From: Bacteroidia bacterium
Lineage (GTDB): Bacteria; Bacteroidota; Bacteroidia; J057
Assembly: GCA_033391075.1 (NCBI GenBank)
Contig: JAWPMV010000001.1
Span: 6,758,001-6,822,000 of the forward strand
Reading direction: 5' to 3'
Length of the DNA: 64,000 nt
Shown here: piece after piece, positions 17,098-25,808 of the stretch
How positions within the stretch are numbered: the first letter of the stretch is position 1
Layout of the letters: each line of letters opens with the position of its first letter
Translations under genes and position numbers: made by a program
The notes under the pieces: generated by a model
What the model was told of the DNA's origin: nothing
The model's database searches: none
What the model saw: only the letters and a program-made list of their open reading frames with translations

Positions 17098-17515
17098 CAC
17101 AGAAACTAAAAAGTCATTGTTGAAAAAACTGGAACTGGAAACGAGGCCTGATGTAATTCATGACATAGAAGTGGCCATCGAAGAGATCAAAGAGAAGCTC
17201 AATTTCCAGGATGATGTATATGGGAATGTTATGGTAGCCGTTACAGAGGCGATCAACAATTCCATTTATCACGGCAATAAAGAAGACCAGTCAAAGAAGA
17301 TCTATCTGGACTTTGAAATGAAAAACGAGTATCGATTATTGGTACGGGTAAAGGATGAAGGAGAGGGATTTGATCCCGCTGCTTTGGCCGATCCTACTGC
17401 TCCGGAAAACCTGGAGAATATAGGAGGTCGAGGTGTTTTCCTCATGCAGCATCTGGCTGATGAGATCAAGTTTACAGATGAAGGGAGAGTAGTGGAGATG
17501 TGTTTTAACATCTAG
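17087..17515 (+). CDS. Anti-sigma-factor-type histidine-kinase-like ATPase
   Basis: 142 residues from the ATG at 17087, chosen because AAGGAG lies 4 bp upstream; it overlaps the preceding gene by 11 bp. The HATPase_c/SpoIIAB-RsbW type is shown by the N box VAVTEAINNSIYHGN, the G1 box VKDEGEGFDP and the G2 box GGRGVFLMQHLADE. Such proteins bind sigma factors or anti-anti-sigma proteins. No partner gene is adjacent, so the target is unknown. Translational coupling to the DUF4175 gene suggests a joint role, though it may simply reflect conserved gene order ahead of ybeY. Confidence 0.85.
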   Translation: MSSSTETKKSLLKKLELETRPDVIHDIEVAIEEIKEKLNFQDDVYGNVMVAVTEAINNSIYHGNKEDQSKKIYLDFEMKNEYRLLVRVKDEGEGFDPAALADPTAPENLENIGGRGVFLMQHLADEIKFTDEGRVVEMCFNI

Positions 17516-17543
17516 TTCCGCTACTTATTTCAAGGACTACTGC

Positions 17544-17978
17544 ATGGAACAAAGCTTGGAATTCTTCTCACAAGAAATAGAGTTTACCTTAGATAAAGAG
17601 GATTCAGTTAGAGACTGGATCCTCTTTGTCATTGACTCTTATGACAAAAAAGTAAGCCAGATCAATTATATATTCTGCTCTGATGATTACCTCCTTGAGC
17701 TCAATAGGACCCACCTCCAGCACGATTATTATACCGATATCCTAACCTTCCCGTATGCTCCTGCAGGAGTAGAGGAACTCATCTCCGACATTTATATCAG
17801 TATAGACCGGGTAAAGGATAATGCCCATTCCTATGAACTTCCATTTATCGATGAGTTACATAGAGTGATGATTCATGGTGCCTTGCATCTCATTGGTTTT
17901 GATGATCATGGAGATGCCGCTAAAAAGGAGATGAGCGCAAAGGAAGATATGGCTCTTGCTCAACGCAAATTCCTCTGA
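17544..17978 (+). CDS. ybeY: Endoribonuclease YbeY
   Basis: 144 residues. YbeY is a zinc-dependent endoribonuclease involved in 16S rRNA 3'-end maturation and ribosome quality control. The family core LELNRTHLQHDYYTDILTFP is present, and the metal site reads HGALHLIGFDDHGD (His111, His115; the third ligand is Asp121 or His122, offset by one residue from the E. coli HGxLHxxGYDH spacing, a variation common in Bacteroidota). It follows the ATPase gene by 28 bp and is probably co-transcribed with it. The parS-like sites start 11 bp after its stop. Confidence 0.92.
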   Translation: MEQSLEFFSQEIEFTLDKEDSVRDWILFVIDSYDKKVSQINYIFCSDDYLLELNRTHLQHDYYTDILTFPYAPAGVEELISDIYISIDRVKDNAHSYELPFIDELHRVMIHGALHLIGFDDHGDAAKKEMSAKEDMALAQRKFL

Positions 17979-17988
17979 TATCCTCGTA

Positions 17989-18118
17989 TGTACCACGTGG
18001 AACATAAAGGCAAAGAACCTCTGAAAAGTATAGCCGGAAATCAGATGTTCCACGTGGAACAATCCTCCGTTTTATTGATGGAGTATCCTGTATTCTTTAG
18101 AATGTTCCACGTGGAACA
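17989..18118. promoter_or_regulatory. Three parS-like centromere sites at 57-bp spacing
   Basis: The 16-bp palindrome TGTTCCACGTGGAACA occurs exactly at 18046-18061 and 18103-18118, and with one change (TGTACCACGTGGAACA) at 17989-18004. Starts are exactly 57 bp apart. This is close to the bacterial parS consensus (TGTTTCACGTGAAACA-like) bound by ParB near replication origins. A flank resembling TTTTATTGAT...GTATCCTGTAT follows sites 2 and 3, so the 57-bp unit seems duplicated. No parA or parB gene is in the window. Confidence 0.85.
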
Positions 18119-19388
18119 TCAGCAGTTTTTATTGATAGTATCCTGTATATCTATTCCTTCATAGCTCCCATTCTGTTTCTCAATGTTCGGTCTGATAAAG
18201 AATTCCATCGATCTATGGCATCAAGTAAGACCAGGTATTCGGCTCCTTCCATATCCAAATTATGGGCATCCATGAGACAGAGGATGAATATAAAACCTCT
18301 TGTATATCGCTTGATCTTGAAGCCTCTGCAAAGGGCTTTTAGTAAACAATTGGATTGAGATGTAGGAGCATGGGAAGGAAGGATAGAGCCTGAGCATGCT
18401 TCCAAAAGGAGTAGAGAAACAGATATATCAAACAGGATAATATCAACGATTCACTTTAGGATAAGGATAGTTATAAAGAAACCTATAAGTAAGGAATTGC
18501 TTAAGAAGCTCATCGGTGATTCTGGCAATGAATAAATCCTATGGAAGTATTATCGAATACAAAGGAGAAGGTTCCGATAAAGAAGATTGAAATGCTCCCT
18601 TTTGAAGGAGATAGAATAAGCCTGAAATCTTGCATTAGGATTAATGAATAGTAATAGGAAGCTTTGACATACCAGGAAAAAAGGAAGCAGAATAAGAAGA
18701 AAGGATAGGAGTTAAAGCTGACTTTCTTCCTGAAAAGGGGAGGAGCAGTAAGAGCACAAGCAGAAGGAATAGCCAGAATATTGAAAAGAAAAATTTAACG
18801 GGAACACCCTAATAGGAAGATATTCTCAATAGGAAGATCTTGTGAAGCCAGAGTTAAACTTCTCTCTGCCTATAGTTCATTCCAGATATATCGTAGATAC
18901 CGGCAAAGTCAATAGATAAATCTTCCCTATAATTCTAGCTCAAATTATTCATCCTCGACTTGTTGAAAGCTAGAGTCTGAGTAGCACGAATCCTCACATA
19001 TAATCCTCCGGCTAACTTCCTCCAGATATAAAAAATCAGGGCTTCCAAAGGTCTAGAGGTATAGGTTTTTATAGTAGGTAGAATGAATCCAAAACACTGA
19101 ATTGCTCAGGATGCTTCGGGCGGGATTATTCTCGACTAATCGTTTCATGGTGAAATCGAAAGCTTCAGGAAAAGGTATTTAGTGAAATTAAATCCGGACA
19201 GAAATGGGACAAATAAAGATGCATTGCAATAGCGGGATAAAAGAGAAGTCTGCTATCGAACGAATATCTAAAGATGTTTACCCTAGCACCCTAGCACCCT
19301 AGCACACTTTATTGTCCCTCTCCTTCCCCTTTCAAAAAAAGCTCGTAATTTTGTGCTCCAATATTTTACAGTATAAACCAAGGAATAG
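18119..19388. other. 1.3-kb gene-free region upstream of mnmG
   Basis: No convincing gene. An 84-codon open frame on the minus strand (18151-18405) lacks any recognisable feature. From about 18370 to 18840 the plus strand is strongly purine-rich, with AGGATA recurring (near 18379, 18432, 18461-18471, 18707) and AATAGGAAGAT twice (18811 and 18828). Three tandem copies of CCTAGCAC lie at 19282-19305. Being between parS-like sites and mnmG, it may be an origin-proximal structural region. Confidence 0.5.
19346..19353 (+). promoter_or_regulatory. -7 box of mnmG
   Basis: TAATTTTG matches TAnnTTTG and ends 35 bp before the mnmG ATG. No -33 TTG at the usual distance was seen. Confidence 0.45.
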
Positions 19389-21251
19389 ATGTTTCCTGAA
19401 TATGATGTAGTAGTAGTCGGCGCTGGACATGCCGGATGTGAAGCCGCAGCCGCGGCAGCGAATATGGGAATGCGGGTAATGCTTGCTACCATGAATATGA
19501 ATACCATCGCACAGATGTCCTGCAATCCTGCAATGGGTGGAGTAGCCAAAGGTCAACTGGTTCGAGAGATTGATGCACTCGGAGGATACTCCGGCATCGT
19601 TACGGATAAGACCATGATCCAGTTCCGCATGCTCAACCGATCCAAGGGACCAGCCATGTGGAGTCCCCGTGCCCAAAGCGATCGCATGAGGTTTGCTGAA
19701 GATTGGAGATTACATCTGGAACAAATTCCGAATGTAGACTTCTGGCAGGAAATGATCACCAGTCTGGTCGTCAAAGAAAAAAGGGTAGTGGGAGTAAGGA
19801 CTCAATTGGGCTTGGATATCCCGGCGAAGACAGTAGTGCTTACAAATGGAACTTTCCTCAATGGTCTCATACATATTGGTGAGAGGCAGTTTGGAGGCGG
19901 TAGAAGCGCAGAGAGAGCCGCAGTCGGGCTGACAGCTCAGTTAGAGGAGATCGGCTTTGAGAGCGGCCGTATGAAGACCGGAACTCCGCCAAGGATCGAT
20001 GGAAGGTCTATTGACTGGGAGAAAACAGAAGAACAGCCAGGCGATGAAATCCCAGGGAAGTTCTCTTTCACCGATACAGAAGCACTCAAAGAACAAAGAC
20101 CCTGTCATATCACCTATACAAATCCTGAAACTCATGAGCTTTTGAAAGAAGGATTTGACAGATCTCCCATGTTCAATGGGAGAATTCGTGGTTTAGGCCC
20201 TCGCTATTGTCCCTCTATCGAAGATAAGATTGATCGTTTTGCTGATAGAGACAGACATCAACTCTTCCTGGAGCCGGAAGGATGGAATACCATCGAGGTA
20301 TATGTCAATGGATTTTCTTCCTCTCTGCCTGAGGATGTACAATACAAAGCCCTTCGTTCTGTGCCCGGTCTGGAAAATGCGCGTATGTTCCGTCCAGGAT
20401 ATGCAGTAGAATATGATTTCTTTCCTCCGACTCAGCTCAATCTGAGTCTGGAAACCCAATTGGTTGAAAATCTTTTCTTCGCTGGCCAAATCAATGGTAC
20501 TACTGGATACGAGGAAGCCGCAAGTCAGGGCCTTATGGCTGGAATCAATGCAGCCCGAAAAGTTCAGGAAGAGGATCCTCTCATTCTGCAAAGAGATGAA
20601 GCCTACATCGGTGTACTCATCGATGACCTGGTCAACAAAGGGACCAAAGAGCCTTATCGAATGTTTACTTCAAGAGCCGAGTTCAGAACTTTGCTCCGTC
20701 AGGACAATGCGGACCTCAGGTTGACAGAAATTGGTCATAAAATTGGATTGGCGAGTGAAGAGCGATACGAAAGGATGATTGAGAAGAGAGAATCAGTCAA
20801 AGAATTGAGAAGTACGATCGAAAAGACCTCTGTTTCTCCAGATGAACTCAAACCTTATCTCGAATCCATCCCATCTTCTCCTCTCAAGCAAAAAGTCAAG
20901 GCTATTAAGGTCTTGACACGTCCGGGAGTGAAAATTGAAGGATTGATTGCCGCTAGTTCTGATCTTCAGGAAAAAATACAGACTGAAAATTCCGATATAT
21001 TGGAACAAGTAGAGATTCAGGTGAAATATGAGGGCTATATTCACAAAGAACAGGAGCTTGCGAAGAAAATGATGAGGTTAGACAAAATTACAATCCCTGA
21101 TAATTTCGATTATTCGAAAATTCAGAGTTTGTCATCAGAATCTCGGGAAAAATTAGCTGCGCAGCGCCCGCAAAACCTGGGACAAGCCTCTCGGATCAGT
21201 GGAGTTTCGCCGGCAGATGTTTCGGTACTCATGGTTTTCATGTCTCGCTAA
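19389..21251 (+). CDS. mnmG: tRNA U34 carboxymethylaminomethyl synthesis enzyme MnmG (GidA)
   Basis: 620 residues. With MnmE it makes the cmnm5 modification on U34 of certain tRNAs, using FAD and methylene-tetrahydrofolate. The FAD-binding VVVGAGHAGCEAAAA opens the protein. The family block MSCNPAMGGVAKGQLVREID, the active-site region KTGTPPRIDGRSIDW, GPRYCPSIEDKI and FAGQINGTTGYEEAA are present, and the C-terminus has the helical MnmE/tRNA-binding domain. Length matches the family. mnmG is a classical neighbour of bacterial origins, in line with the parS-like sites just upstream. Confidence 0.97.
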   Translation: MFPEYDVVVVGAGHAGCEAAAAAANMGMRVMLATMNMNTIAQMSCNPAMGGVAKGQLVREIDALGGYSGIVTDKTMIQFRMLNRSKGPAMWSPRAQSDRMRFAEDWRLHLEQIPNVDFWQEMITSLVVKEKRVVGVRTQLGLDIPAKTVVLTNGTFLNGLIHIGERQFGGGRSAERAAVGLTAQLEEIGFESGRMKTGTPPRIDGRSIDWEKTEEQPGDEIPGKFSFTDTEALKEQRPCHITYTNPETHELLKEGFDRSPMFNGRIRGLGPRYCPSIEDKIDRFADRDRHQLFLEPEGWNTIEVYVNGFSSSLPEDVQYKALRSVPGLENARMFRPGYAVEYDFFPPTQLNLSLETQLVENLFFAGQINGTTGYEEAASQGLMAGINAARKVQEEDPLILQRDEAYIGVLIDDLVNKGTKEPYRMFTSRAEFRTLLRQDNADLRLTEIGHKIGLASEERYERMIEKRESVKELRSTIEKTSVSPDELKPYLESIPSSPLKQKVKAIKVLTRPGVKIEGLIAASSDLQEKIQTENSDILEQVEIQVKYEGYIHKEQELAKKMMRLDKITIPDNFDYSKIQSLSSESREKLAAQRPQNLGQASRISGVSPADVSVLMVFMSR

Positions 21252-21260
21252 AAAAGTCAC

Positions 21261-21412
21261 CCTGAGAATCGCATAAAAAATGCTTTCCCGGGTATTGATA
21301 CAGTAGCTTTTATTCTCAGCAAATAGGAGTTTCGTTTTTAGTCAACCTTTAGTGATTAAAATATTGATAATCAGTAGATTAATAAACATACCATAGAGTA
21401 TGTTTTTGCTGA
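21261..21412 (+). repeat. CCTGAGAATC intergenic element, copy A
   Basis: Starts CCTGAGAATCGCATAAAAAA, closes an outer pairing with ATTCTCAG at 21312-21319, and ends in a hairpin AACATAC-CATAGA-GTATGTT followed by T residues at 21386-21406. The head-to-hairpin distance (126 bp) is the same within 1 bp as in the copies at 29413 and 31478. It lies between the mnmG stop and the methyltransferase start. Confidence 0.75.
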
Positions 21413-21510
21413 TTTTAAATGGATTCTCCTGCAAGAAAACAGGCTGAAAATTACCTTGAATTTCAAATGACAAATCTCGTAAATTGCAAGGCCATAAAAA
21501 TTTTCGCAAT

Positions 21511-22431
21511 ATGTCAAATTCACTTTCTCAGAGCCGTATTTCTTATTCAACTTGTCCGATATGTGAGTCAGCCGAAATATCGGAAGTCCTGAAGGCCAAA
21601 GATTACACGGTATCGAAGGAAAACTTTTCTATTTGGCATTGCAACAATTGCCAGGCGAGATTTACCCAGGAAATTCCCGACCAAAATACCATCGGTCCCT
21701 ACTATCAATCTGAAGAGTACATTTCTCATTCCAATACTGACAAAGGACTGATCAATACCCTCTATCAGTGGGTAAGAAATTATACTTTGGTGAAAAAGCG
21801 GAAACTCATTAGTCGGCTTTCTAAAAAATCGAATGGCAATATTCTAGACATTGGTTGTGGAACAGGAGAATTTTTAGGCGCAATGAAAGATGCGGGTTGG
21901 AAGGTGCAGGGATTGGAGCCTGATCCTGGAGCCCGGGAACAAGCTCAAAAAAATCAGGGAATTTCGGTTTCTCCTTCTGAAGACTTATTCAATTTGGAAG
22001 ATAGGACTTATGATGTAATCACCATGTGGCATGTACTCGAGCATGTTCATCAGCTGCATGAGTATTTCGAAAAAATCAGATCTCTTCTAAAACCGGGAGG
22101 TCTGCTTATCATAGCTGTTCCCAATTTTAAATCCTTGGATGCTAAAGTATATGGGGAACATTGGGCGGCTTATGATGTTCCTCGGCACCTATACCATTTC
22201 AGTGCCCAGTCGATGAAGGAATTATTCAAATTTCATCAAATCGAGTTTCAGCAAATCAAGGCTATGCCTTTCGATGCATTTTATGTGAGTTTGCTGAGTG
22301 AGAAGTATAGACATGGAAATGTCCGTTTGGTTTCGGCAGGGATTACAGGACTTCGCTCCTTTCTCAAATCTTCCTTCCAAACAGATAGCTGTAGCTCTAT
22401 TTTGTATGTAGGCCAGAAGGCAAATGAATAA
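21511..22431 (+). CDS. SAM-dependent methyltransferase with N-terminal zinc-finger motif
   Basis: 306 residues from the ATG at 21511; nine upstream codons in frame are unlikely to be used. Residues about 10-50 carry two Cys pairs (CPICESAE and HCNNCQ), a rubredoxin-like zinc ribbon. The class I methyltransferase core follows: ILDIGCGTGEFLGAM (SAM-binding motif I), LEPDPGA (motif II acidic residue), MWHVLEHVHQL and LLKPGGLLIIAVPN. This layout is common in Bacteroidota and often follows mnmG. The substrate is unknown; surface-sugar or small-molecule methylation is possible. Confidence 0.85.
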   Translation: MSNSLSQSRISYSTCPICESAEISEVLKAKDYTVSKENFSIWHCNNCQARFTQEIPDQNTIGPYYQSEEYISHSNTDKGLINTLYQWVRNYTLVKKRKLISRLSKKSNGNILDIGCGTGEFLGAMKDAGWKVQGLEPDPGAREQAQKNQGISVSPSEDLFNLEDRTYDVITMWHVLEHVHQLHEYFEKIRSLLKPGGLLIIAVPNFKSLDAKVYGEHWAAYDVPRHLYHFSAQSMKELFKFHQIEFQQIKAMPFDAFYVSLLSEKYRHGNVRLVSAGITGLRSFLKSSFQTDSCSSILYVGQKANE

Positions 22432-22517
22432 TACTCAAACAATTCGTTTCATCCCGATCTCTGTCGAGAAACCTAATTCCTCCGGCTACCTTCTTTTCAT
22501 TTCAGTACAAAAAAATA

Positions 22518-23675
22518 TCAAAGCAAAGCCCGCTTTACCCTTTCCCCAATTCCTTCCAATCGATCCAGGCTTTCATTTGAAAAAACAAAGCGAACATATT
22601 TATTCGCACGTTCTGATCCCCAATTGATCATAGGAGTAGCAGCAATCTTCCCTATTTCCAATAGTCGTTTCGAAGCTTCAGTACTTTCCATTCCCAAAAC
22701 TGATACATCCAAAAATAGGGACCATCCACCCTGTGGTTTGATTAAGCGAAAATCTTTCAACTCCTCAAGAATCAAATCTCTTCGCTTTTGCAATTCTTCA
22801 TTCATTTCCTGGATTCCATCTTGCTCATCTTCCATTGCAACCGCAACTGCTCCCATCGCAATTCCCGTTTGGCAAACCACATTGGAAATACTCACTCGGG
22901 CAACATCTGCCATAATTTCCTCCGGCCCCACAATCCAACCCACACGCCATCCAATCATCCGATATTCTTTCGAAGCAGCACCCACGGTAATGGTTTTTTC
23001 CCTCATTCCCTCAAATGAAGCCGGATGAATGACCGATAAGTCATCGAAAAGAATTCGCTCCATGGCAGAATCATAAATCAGCCAGCAATCTGCCTTTTTT
23101 ACAAAATCTGTAATAGCTTTCCATTCTCCCAGCTTTAAAACTGCACCACTCGGCATAGAAGGACTCATGATGAGTGCCGCCCGAATATTTTCTGTTGAAA
23201 TTTCTTCTAATTCTGCTGTATTCAGGCGCCATCCCTCCTCATTCGCAATTAGCGAAACAAAAACAGGTACTCCTCCTGCCAATCTTACCCTATTGATCAA
23301 ACCAACATAAGTTGGGTCTGTCATCAATACTCTATCACTCGTTTCAAGCGTAGCAAGTAATACATTCAAAATTCCCGAAAGACCTCCAGCGGAAATAAGA
23401 CACTCAGTTTTCCAATTGTAAGAATTGCCGGAAGTCTCAGAAACCAATCTTGCTGCAGATTTTCTTATGCTATCCAATCCGAAAAATGGCAAATAGCTAT
23501 TTGCATCATCATCCATGATGGCTTCTTTGCTGTAGGCGAGGGCAGAAGCGGGTGGGCGAATATCGGTATCCAGATTTTCCAAACGGAGAACTTCAGGATC
23601 AGAGAGACTATCGGCGAGATCTCCCATTTGTTCAACTCCAATTTTACTGATATGAGTTAATCTTGAAACGGACAT
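22518..23675 (-). CDS. Class I/II pyridoxal-phosphate aminotransferase
   Basis: 385 residues, fold type I. The PLP lysine lies in GAASKEYRMIGWRVGWIVGP near residue 236. Other motifs: SAGGLSGILNVLLATLE (cofactor phosphate loop), DPTYVGLINRVRLAG, MSPSMPSGAVL (Asn/Pro loop region, here with Ser-Met-Pro-Ser), IYDSAMERILFDD (the Asp that pairs with the pyridine nitrogen) and the C-terminal Arg in KYVRFVFSNESLDRL. It likely transfers an amino group between an amino acid and a keto acid. The substrate is not evident. It converges with the methyltransferase gene and has no operon partner. Confidence 0.88.
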   Translation of the reverse strand: MSVSRLTHISKIGVEQMGDLADSLSDPEVLRLENLDTDIRPPASALAYSKEAIMDDDANSYLPFFGLDSIRKSAARLVSETSGNSYNWKTECLISAGGLSGILNVLLATLETSDRVLMTDPTYVGLINRVRLAGGVPVFVSLIANEEGWRLNTAELEEISTENIRAALIMSPSMPSGAVLKLGEWKAITDFVKKADCWLIYDSAMERILFDDLSVIHPASFEGMREKTITVGAASKEYRMIGWRVGWIVGPEEIMADVARVSISNVVCQTGIAMGAVAVAMEDEQDGIQEMNEELQKRRDLILEELKDFRLIKPQGGWSLFLDVSVLGMESTEASKRLLEIGKIAATPMINWGSERANKYVRFVFSNESLDRLEGIGERVKRALL

Positions 23676-24075
23676 ACAAATTGACGGTTAGAAATGAGCT
23701 AAATGATTGCTGAACTTAGGCTTGAATGAAAATAATAATTTTTATTTCCCGGAACTCATAGCTGGAACGTTCTTCGCTTTTCCTTGATTTCCGAAAAGGG
23801 GGGAATAGAAAGTGAAATTGATGATTTAGCATATGAATATGTAATACTAATACTCTCCCTAAGCACTAGCTTTTGAATTTTGGTGGCAGGGAAGGGATTT
23901 ATAAGCTGGTATAAAAACTTGCCCGTTTTTTTGAGGCTGTTTTCTGTAAAAAGGCTTCCCCGGGACTATTATTAGCTCTAGAAAAGTTTAAAGATTAAAT
24001 TCTGGATAAAATTTCATTTTCCTCTAACAGATTCACTTCATCTCCGTTCAACAAGAGAGAATCTAATAGGGAAAT
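23676..24075. other. Divergent intergenic region, possible degenerate repeat
   Basis: Holds no gene. On the minus strand about 23955-23830 reads AAACAGCCTC, then AAAACGGGC, TATACCAGCTTATAAATCC, and ends near ACATATTCATATG, loosely matching the order of the CCTGAGAATC elements. Similarity is weak and could be chance. Confidence 0.3.
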
Positions 24076-24570
24076 ATGAACGAAAATTATTCTCTCCCGG
24101 CTCAGACCCGGATAGGACATGTGCACTTGAAAGTAGCTGATCTGGATAGGTCGATGGATTTTTATTGCGGCTTATTGGGCTTTGAGTTGATGGCAAAATA
24201 TGGAACACAAGCTGCTTTTATTTCTGCAGGGGGATACCATCACCATATCGGCCTAAATACCTGGTTTAGTAAAGATGCTCCTCCCAATCCCAAAAAATCT
24301 GTCGGACTTTTTCATACGGCTATCCTTTATCCTACACGAAAAGACTTAGCGGAGATTTTCCTAAGACTCAATGAGCATAAATATCCATTTTCAGGTGCAT
24401 CAGACCATGGAGTATCTGAAGCGCTCTATTTGGATGATCCGGATGGAAATGGGGTAGAACTTTATTGGGATAAACCTAAAGATCAATGGCCACTCAATTC
24501 CGACGGCTCTATACAGATGTACACCAAGGCCCTGAATTTGCAGAGTTTACTTTCTGAATTGAAAATATGA
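24076..24570 (+). CDS. VOC-family (glyoxalase/extradiol dioxygenase-like) protein
   Basis: 164 residues with two beta-alpha-beta-beta-beta modules. Putative metal ligands: His in IGHVHLKVADLDRSMDFY near residue 15, His in LFHTAILYPTRKDLAEIF, and Glu in DDPDGNGVELYWDKP near residue 137. This pattern resembles catechol-2,3-dioxygenase (CatE-type) proteins, which are often annotated from homology only. A ring-cleavage or glyoxalase-type reaction cannot be decided. It is followed 50 bp later by the phosphoesterase gene, possibly co-transcribed. Confidence 0.85.
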   Translation: MNENYSLPAQTRIGHVHLKVADLDRSMDFYCGLLGFELMAKYGTQAAFISAGGYHHHIGLNTWFSKDAPPNPKKSVGLFHTAILYPTRKDLAEIFLRLNEHKYPFSGASDHGVSEALYLDDPDGNGVELYWDKPKDQWPLNSDGSIQMYTKALNLQSLLSELKI

Positions 24571-24620
24571 GCTTTTACGATGATTTATTAGCACTTTGTA
24601 TATAGACAAAGCCCAAAATC

Positions 24621-25619
24621 ATGAATCGTCGAAATTTTCTTCAAAAAACTGCTATAACTACTACTTGCCTAAGTCTTGCTAATCTTTCCTGGATAGGAGA
24701 GGAGGAAAAAATCCGATTTGGGATAGTGGCCGATGCGCATCAGGATCTCATGCCTGATGTAGAACAAAGAATGGAGCTCTTCATAGAATCTTCTTCTAAT
24801 GCGAATAGCGATTTCATCCTTCAGCTCGGAGATTTCTGCCATCCCATAGAGAAAAATCGGAATTTCATGAAGATATGGCGTTCGTATGAAAAGCCTTCTT
24901 ATCATGTCCTGGGAAATCATGATATGGATTTGGCTTCGAAAGCAAAAACCCTGGATTTTTGGGAGATGCCGGCTCGCTATTATTCATTTGAACAGGGAGC
25001 CTTCCATTTTATCGTGCTAGATGGCAATCTTATCAATCAGGATGGAAAATACTCAGATTATGATACCGCCAATTTTTACATAGATAGCGGATTGCGAACC
25101 TGGATGGATCCTGAGCAATTGGAATGGTTGAAAGATGACCTTCGGAAAACGGATAAGCCTACCATTGTCTTTTCTCACCAAAGTCTGGTCAACGATCTTT
25201 GGGGAATCAAGAATAGAAGCATAGTTCAACAAATTTTTGAGGAAGAAAATGAGCGTTTTGGCAAACAGAAGGTCCTGGCCTGTTTCAATGGACATAATCA
25301 CATCGACTACCTTCGAAAATTAAATGGCATTTACTATATCGACATCAATAGCCTCAGTTATCAATGGTTGGGGCAAAAATATTTGTGTAAAACTCGCTAT
25401 TCGCAAGAAGTATATGATGCCTATCCCCTTATGGATAGAATGGCTCCATATCAGGATCCCATTTTTGGTTTGATAGAAATAGATGCTGAAAATATCCGGA
25501 TAAAAGGCAGGATGGGGAAATATATTGGGCCTAGTCCTCAATCTCTTGGATTAGATGATGAAATCTATGGATTTCCCTTTACGCCTCATTTGTCATCAAG
25601 GGAATTGAAAAGGAAATGA
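24621..25619 (+). CDS. Exported metallophosphoesterase with Tat-type signal
   Basis: 332 residues. The N-terminus NRRNFLQKTAITTTCLSLA has a twin-arginine signal (RRNFLQK), implying export of a folded metalloenzyme. The calcineurin-like phosphoesterase motifs follow in order: GIVADAHQDL, QLGDFCHP, GNHDMDLA, VFSHQSL and ACFNGHNHID, which provide the two-metal site. The long insert with WMDPEQLEWLKDDL is typical of secreted phosphodiesterases. The substrate is unknown. It may be co-transcribed with the VOC gene upstream. Confidence 0.88.
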   Translation: MNRRNFLQKTAITTTCLSLANLSWIGEEEKIRFGIVADAHQDLMPDVEQRMELFIESSSNANSDFILQLGDFCHPIEKNRNFMKIWRSYEKPSYHVLGNHDMDLASKAKTLDFWEMPARYYSFEQGAFHFIVLDGNLINQDGKYSDYDTANFYIDSGLRTWMDPEQLEWLKDDLRKTDKPTIVFSHQSLVNDLWGIKNRSIVQQIFEEENERFGKQKVLACFNGHNHIDYLRKLNGIYYIDINSLSYQWLGQKYLCKTRYSQEVYDAYPLMDRMAPYQDPIFGLIEIDAENIRIKGRMGKYIGPSPQSLGLDDEIYGFPFTPHLSSRELKRK

Positions 25620-25636
25620 CCGGAATCTAAAACTCC

Positions 25637-25775
25637 CCTCAAAACAGGCCCTGAGAATCTGATAACTGATACATAGGCCAGCAGCCAGATATTCGTTTAA
25701 TTCTCAGTCCCCATTTTCGCTGATTTTCGAGTAAAATAGATAATAATCATCCTCAATGAGGATAAAACCGCTTTA
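25637..25775 (+). repeat. CCTGAGAATC intergenic element, copy C (divergent)
   Basis: Starts CTCAAAACAGGCCCTGAGAA, closes with ATTCTCAG at about 25700-25707, and ends in a hairpin ATCCTC-AAT-GAGGAT (25750-25764) about 100 bp after the head, shorter than the 126 bp of the other copies. It lies between convergent stops at 25619 and 25809. Confidence 0.6.
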
Positions 25776-25808
25776 AATGCTGCGTATAGGCATGTATTTA
25801 TAGAAAAC

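Noticed and set aside
18151-18405. Small minus-strand gene of 84 codons in the mnmG upstream gap
   Set aside because: No ribosome site, signal peptide or domain; codon pattern unconvincing and it lies right beside the parS-like repeats.
21384-21406. TetR-type operator (CATAC...GTATG) before the methyltransferase gene
   Set aside because: The same position in the other copies has different sequences and lies between convergent genes, so it is better explained as the tail of the repeat element.
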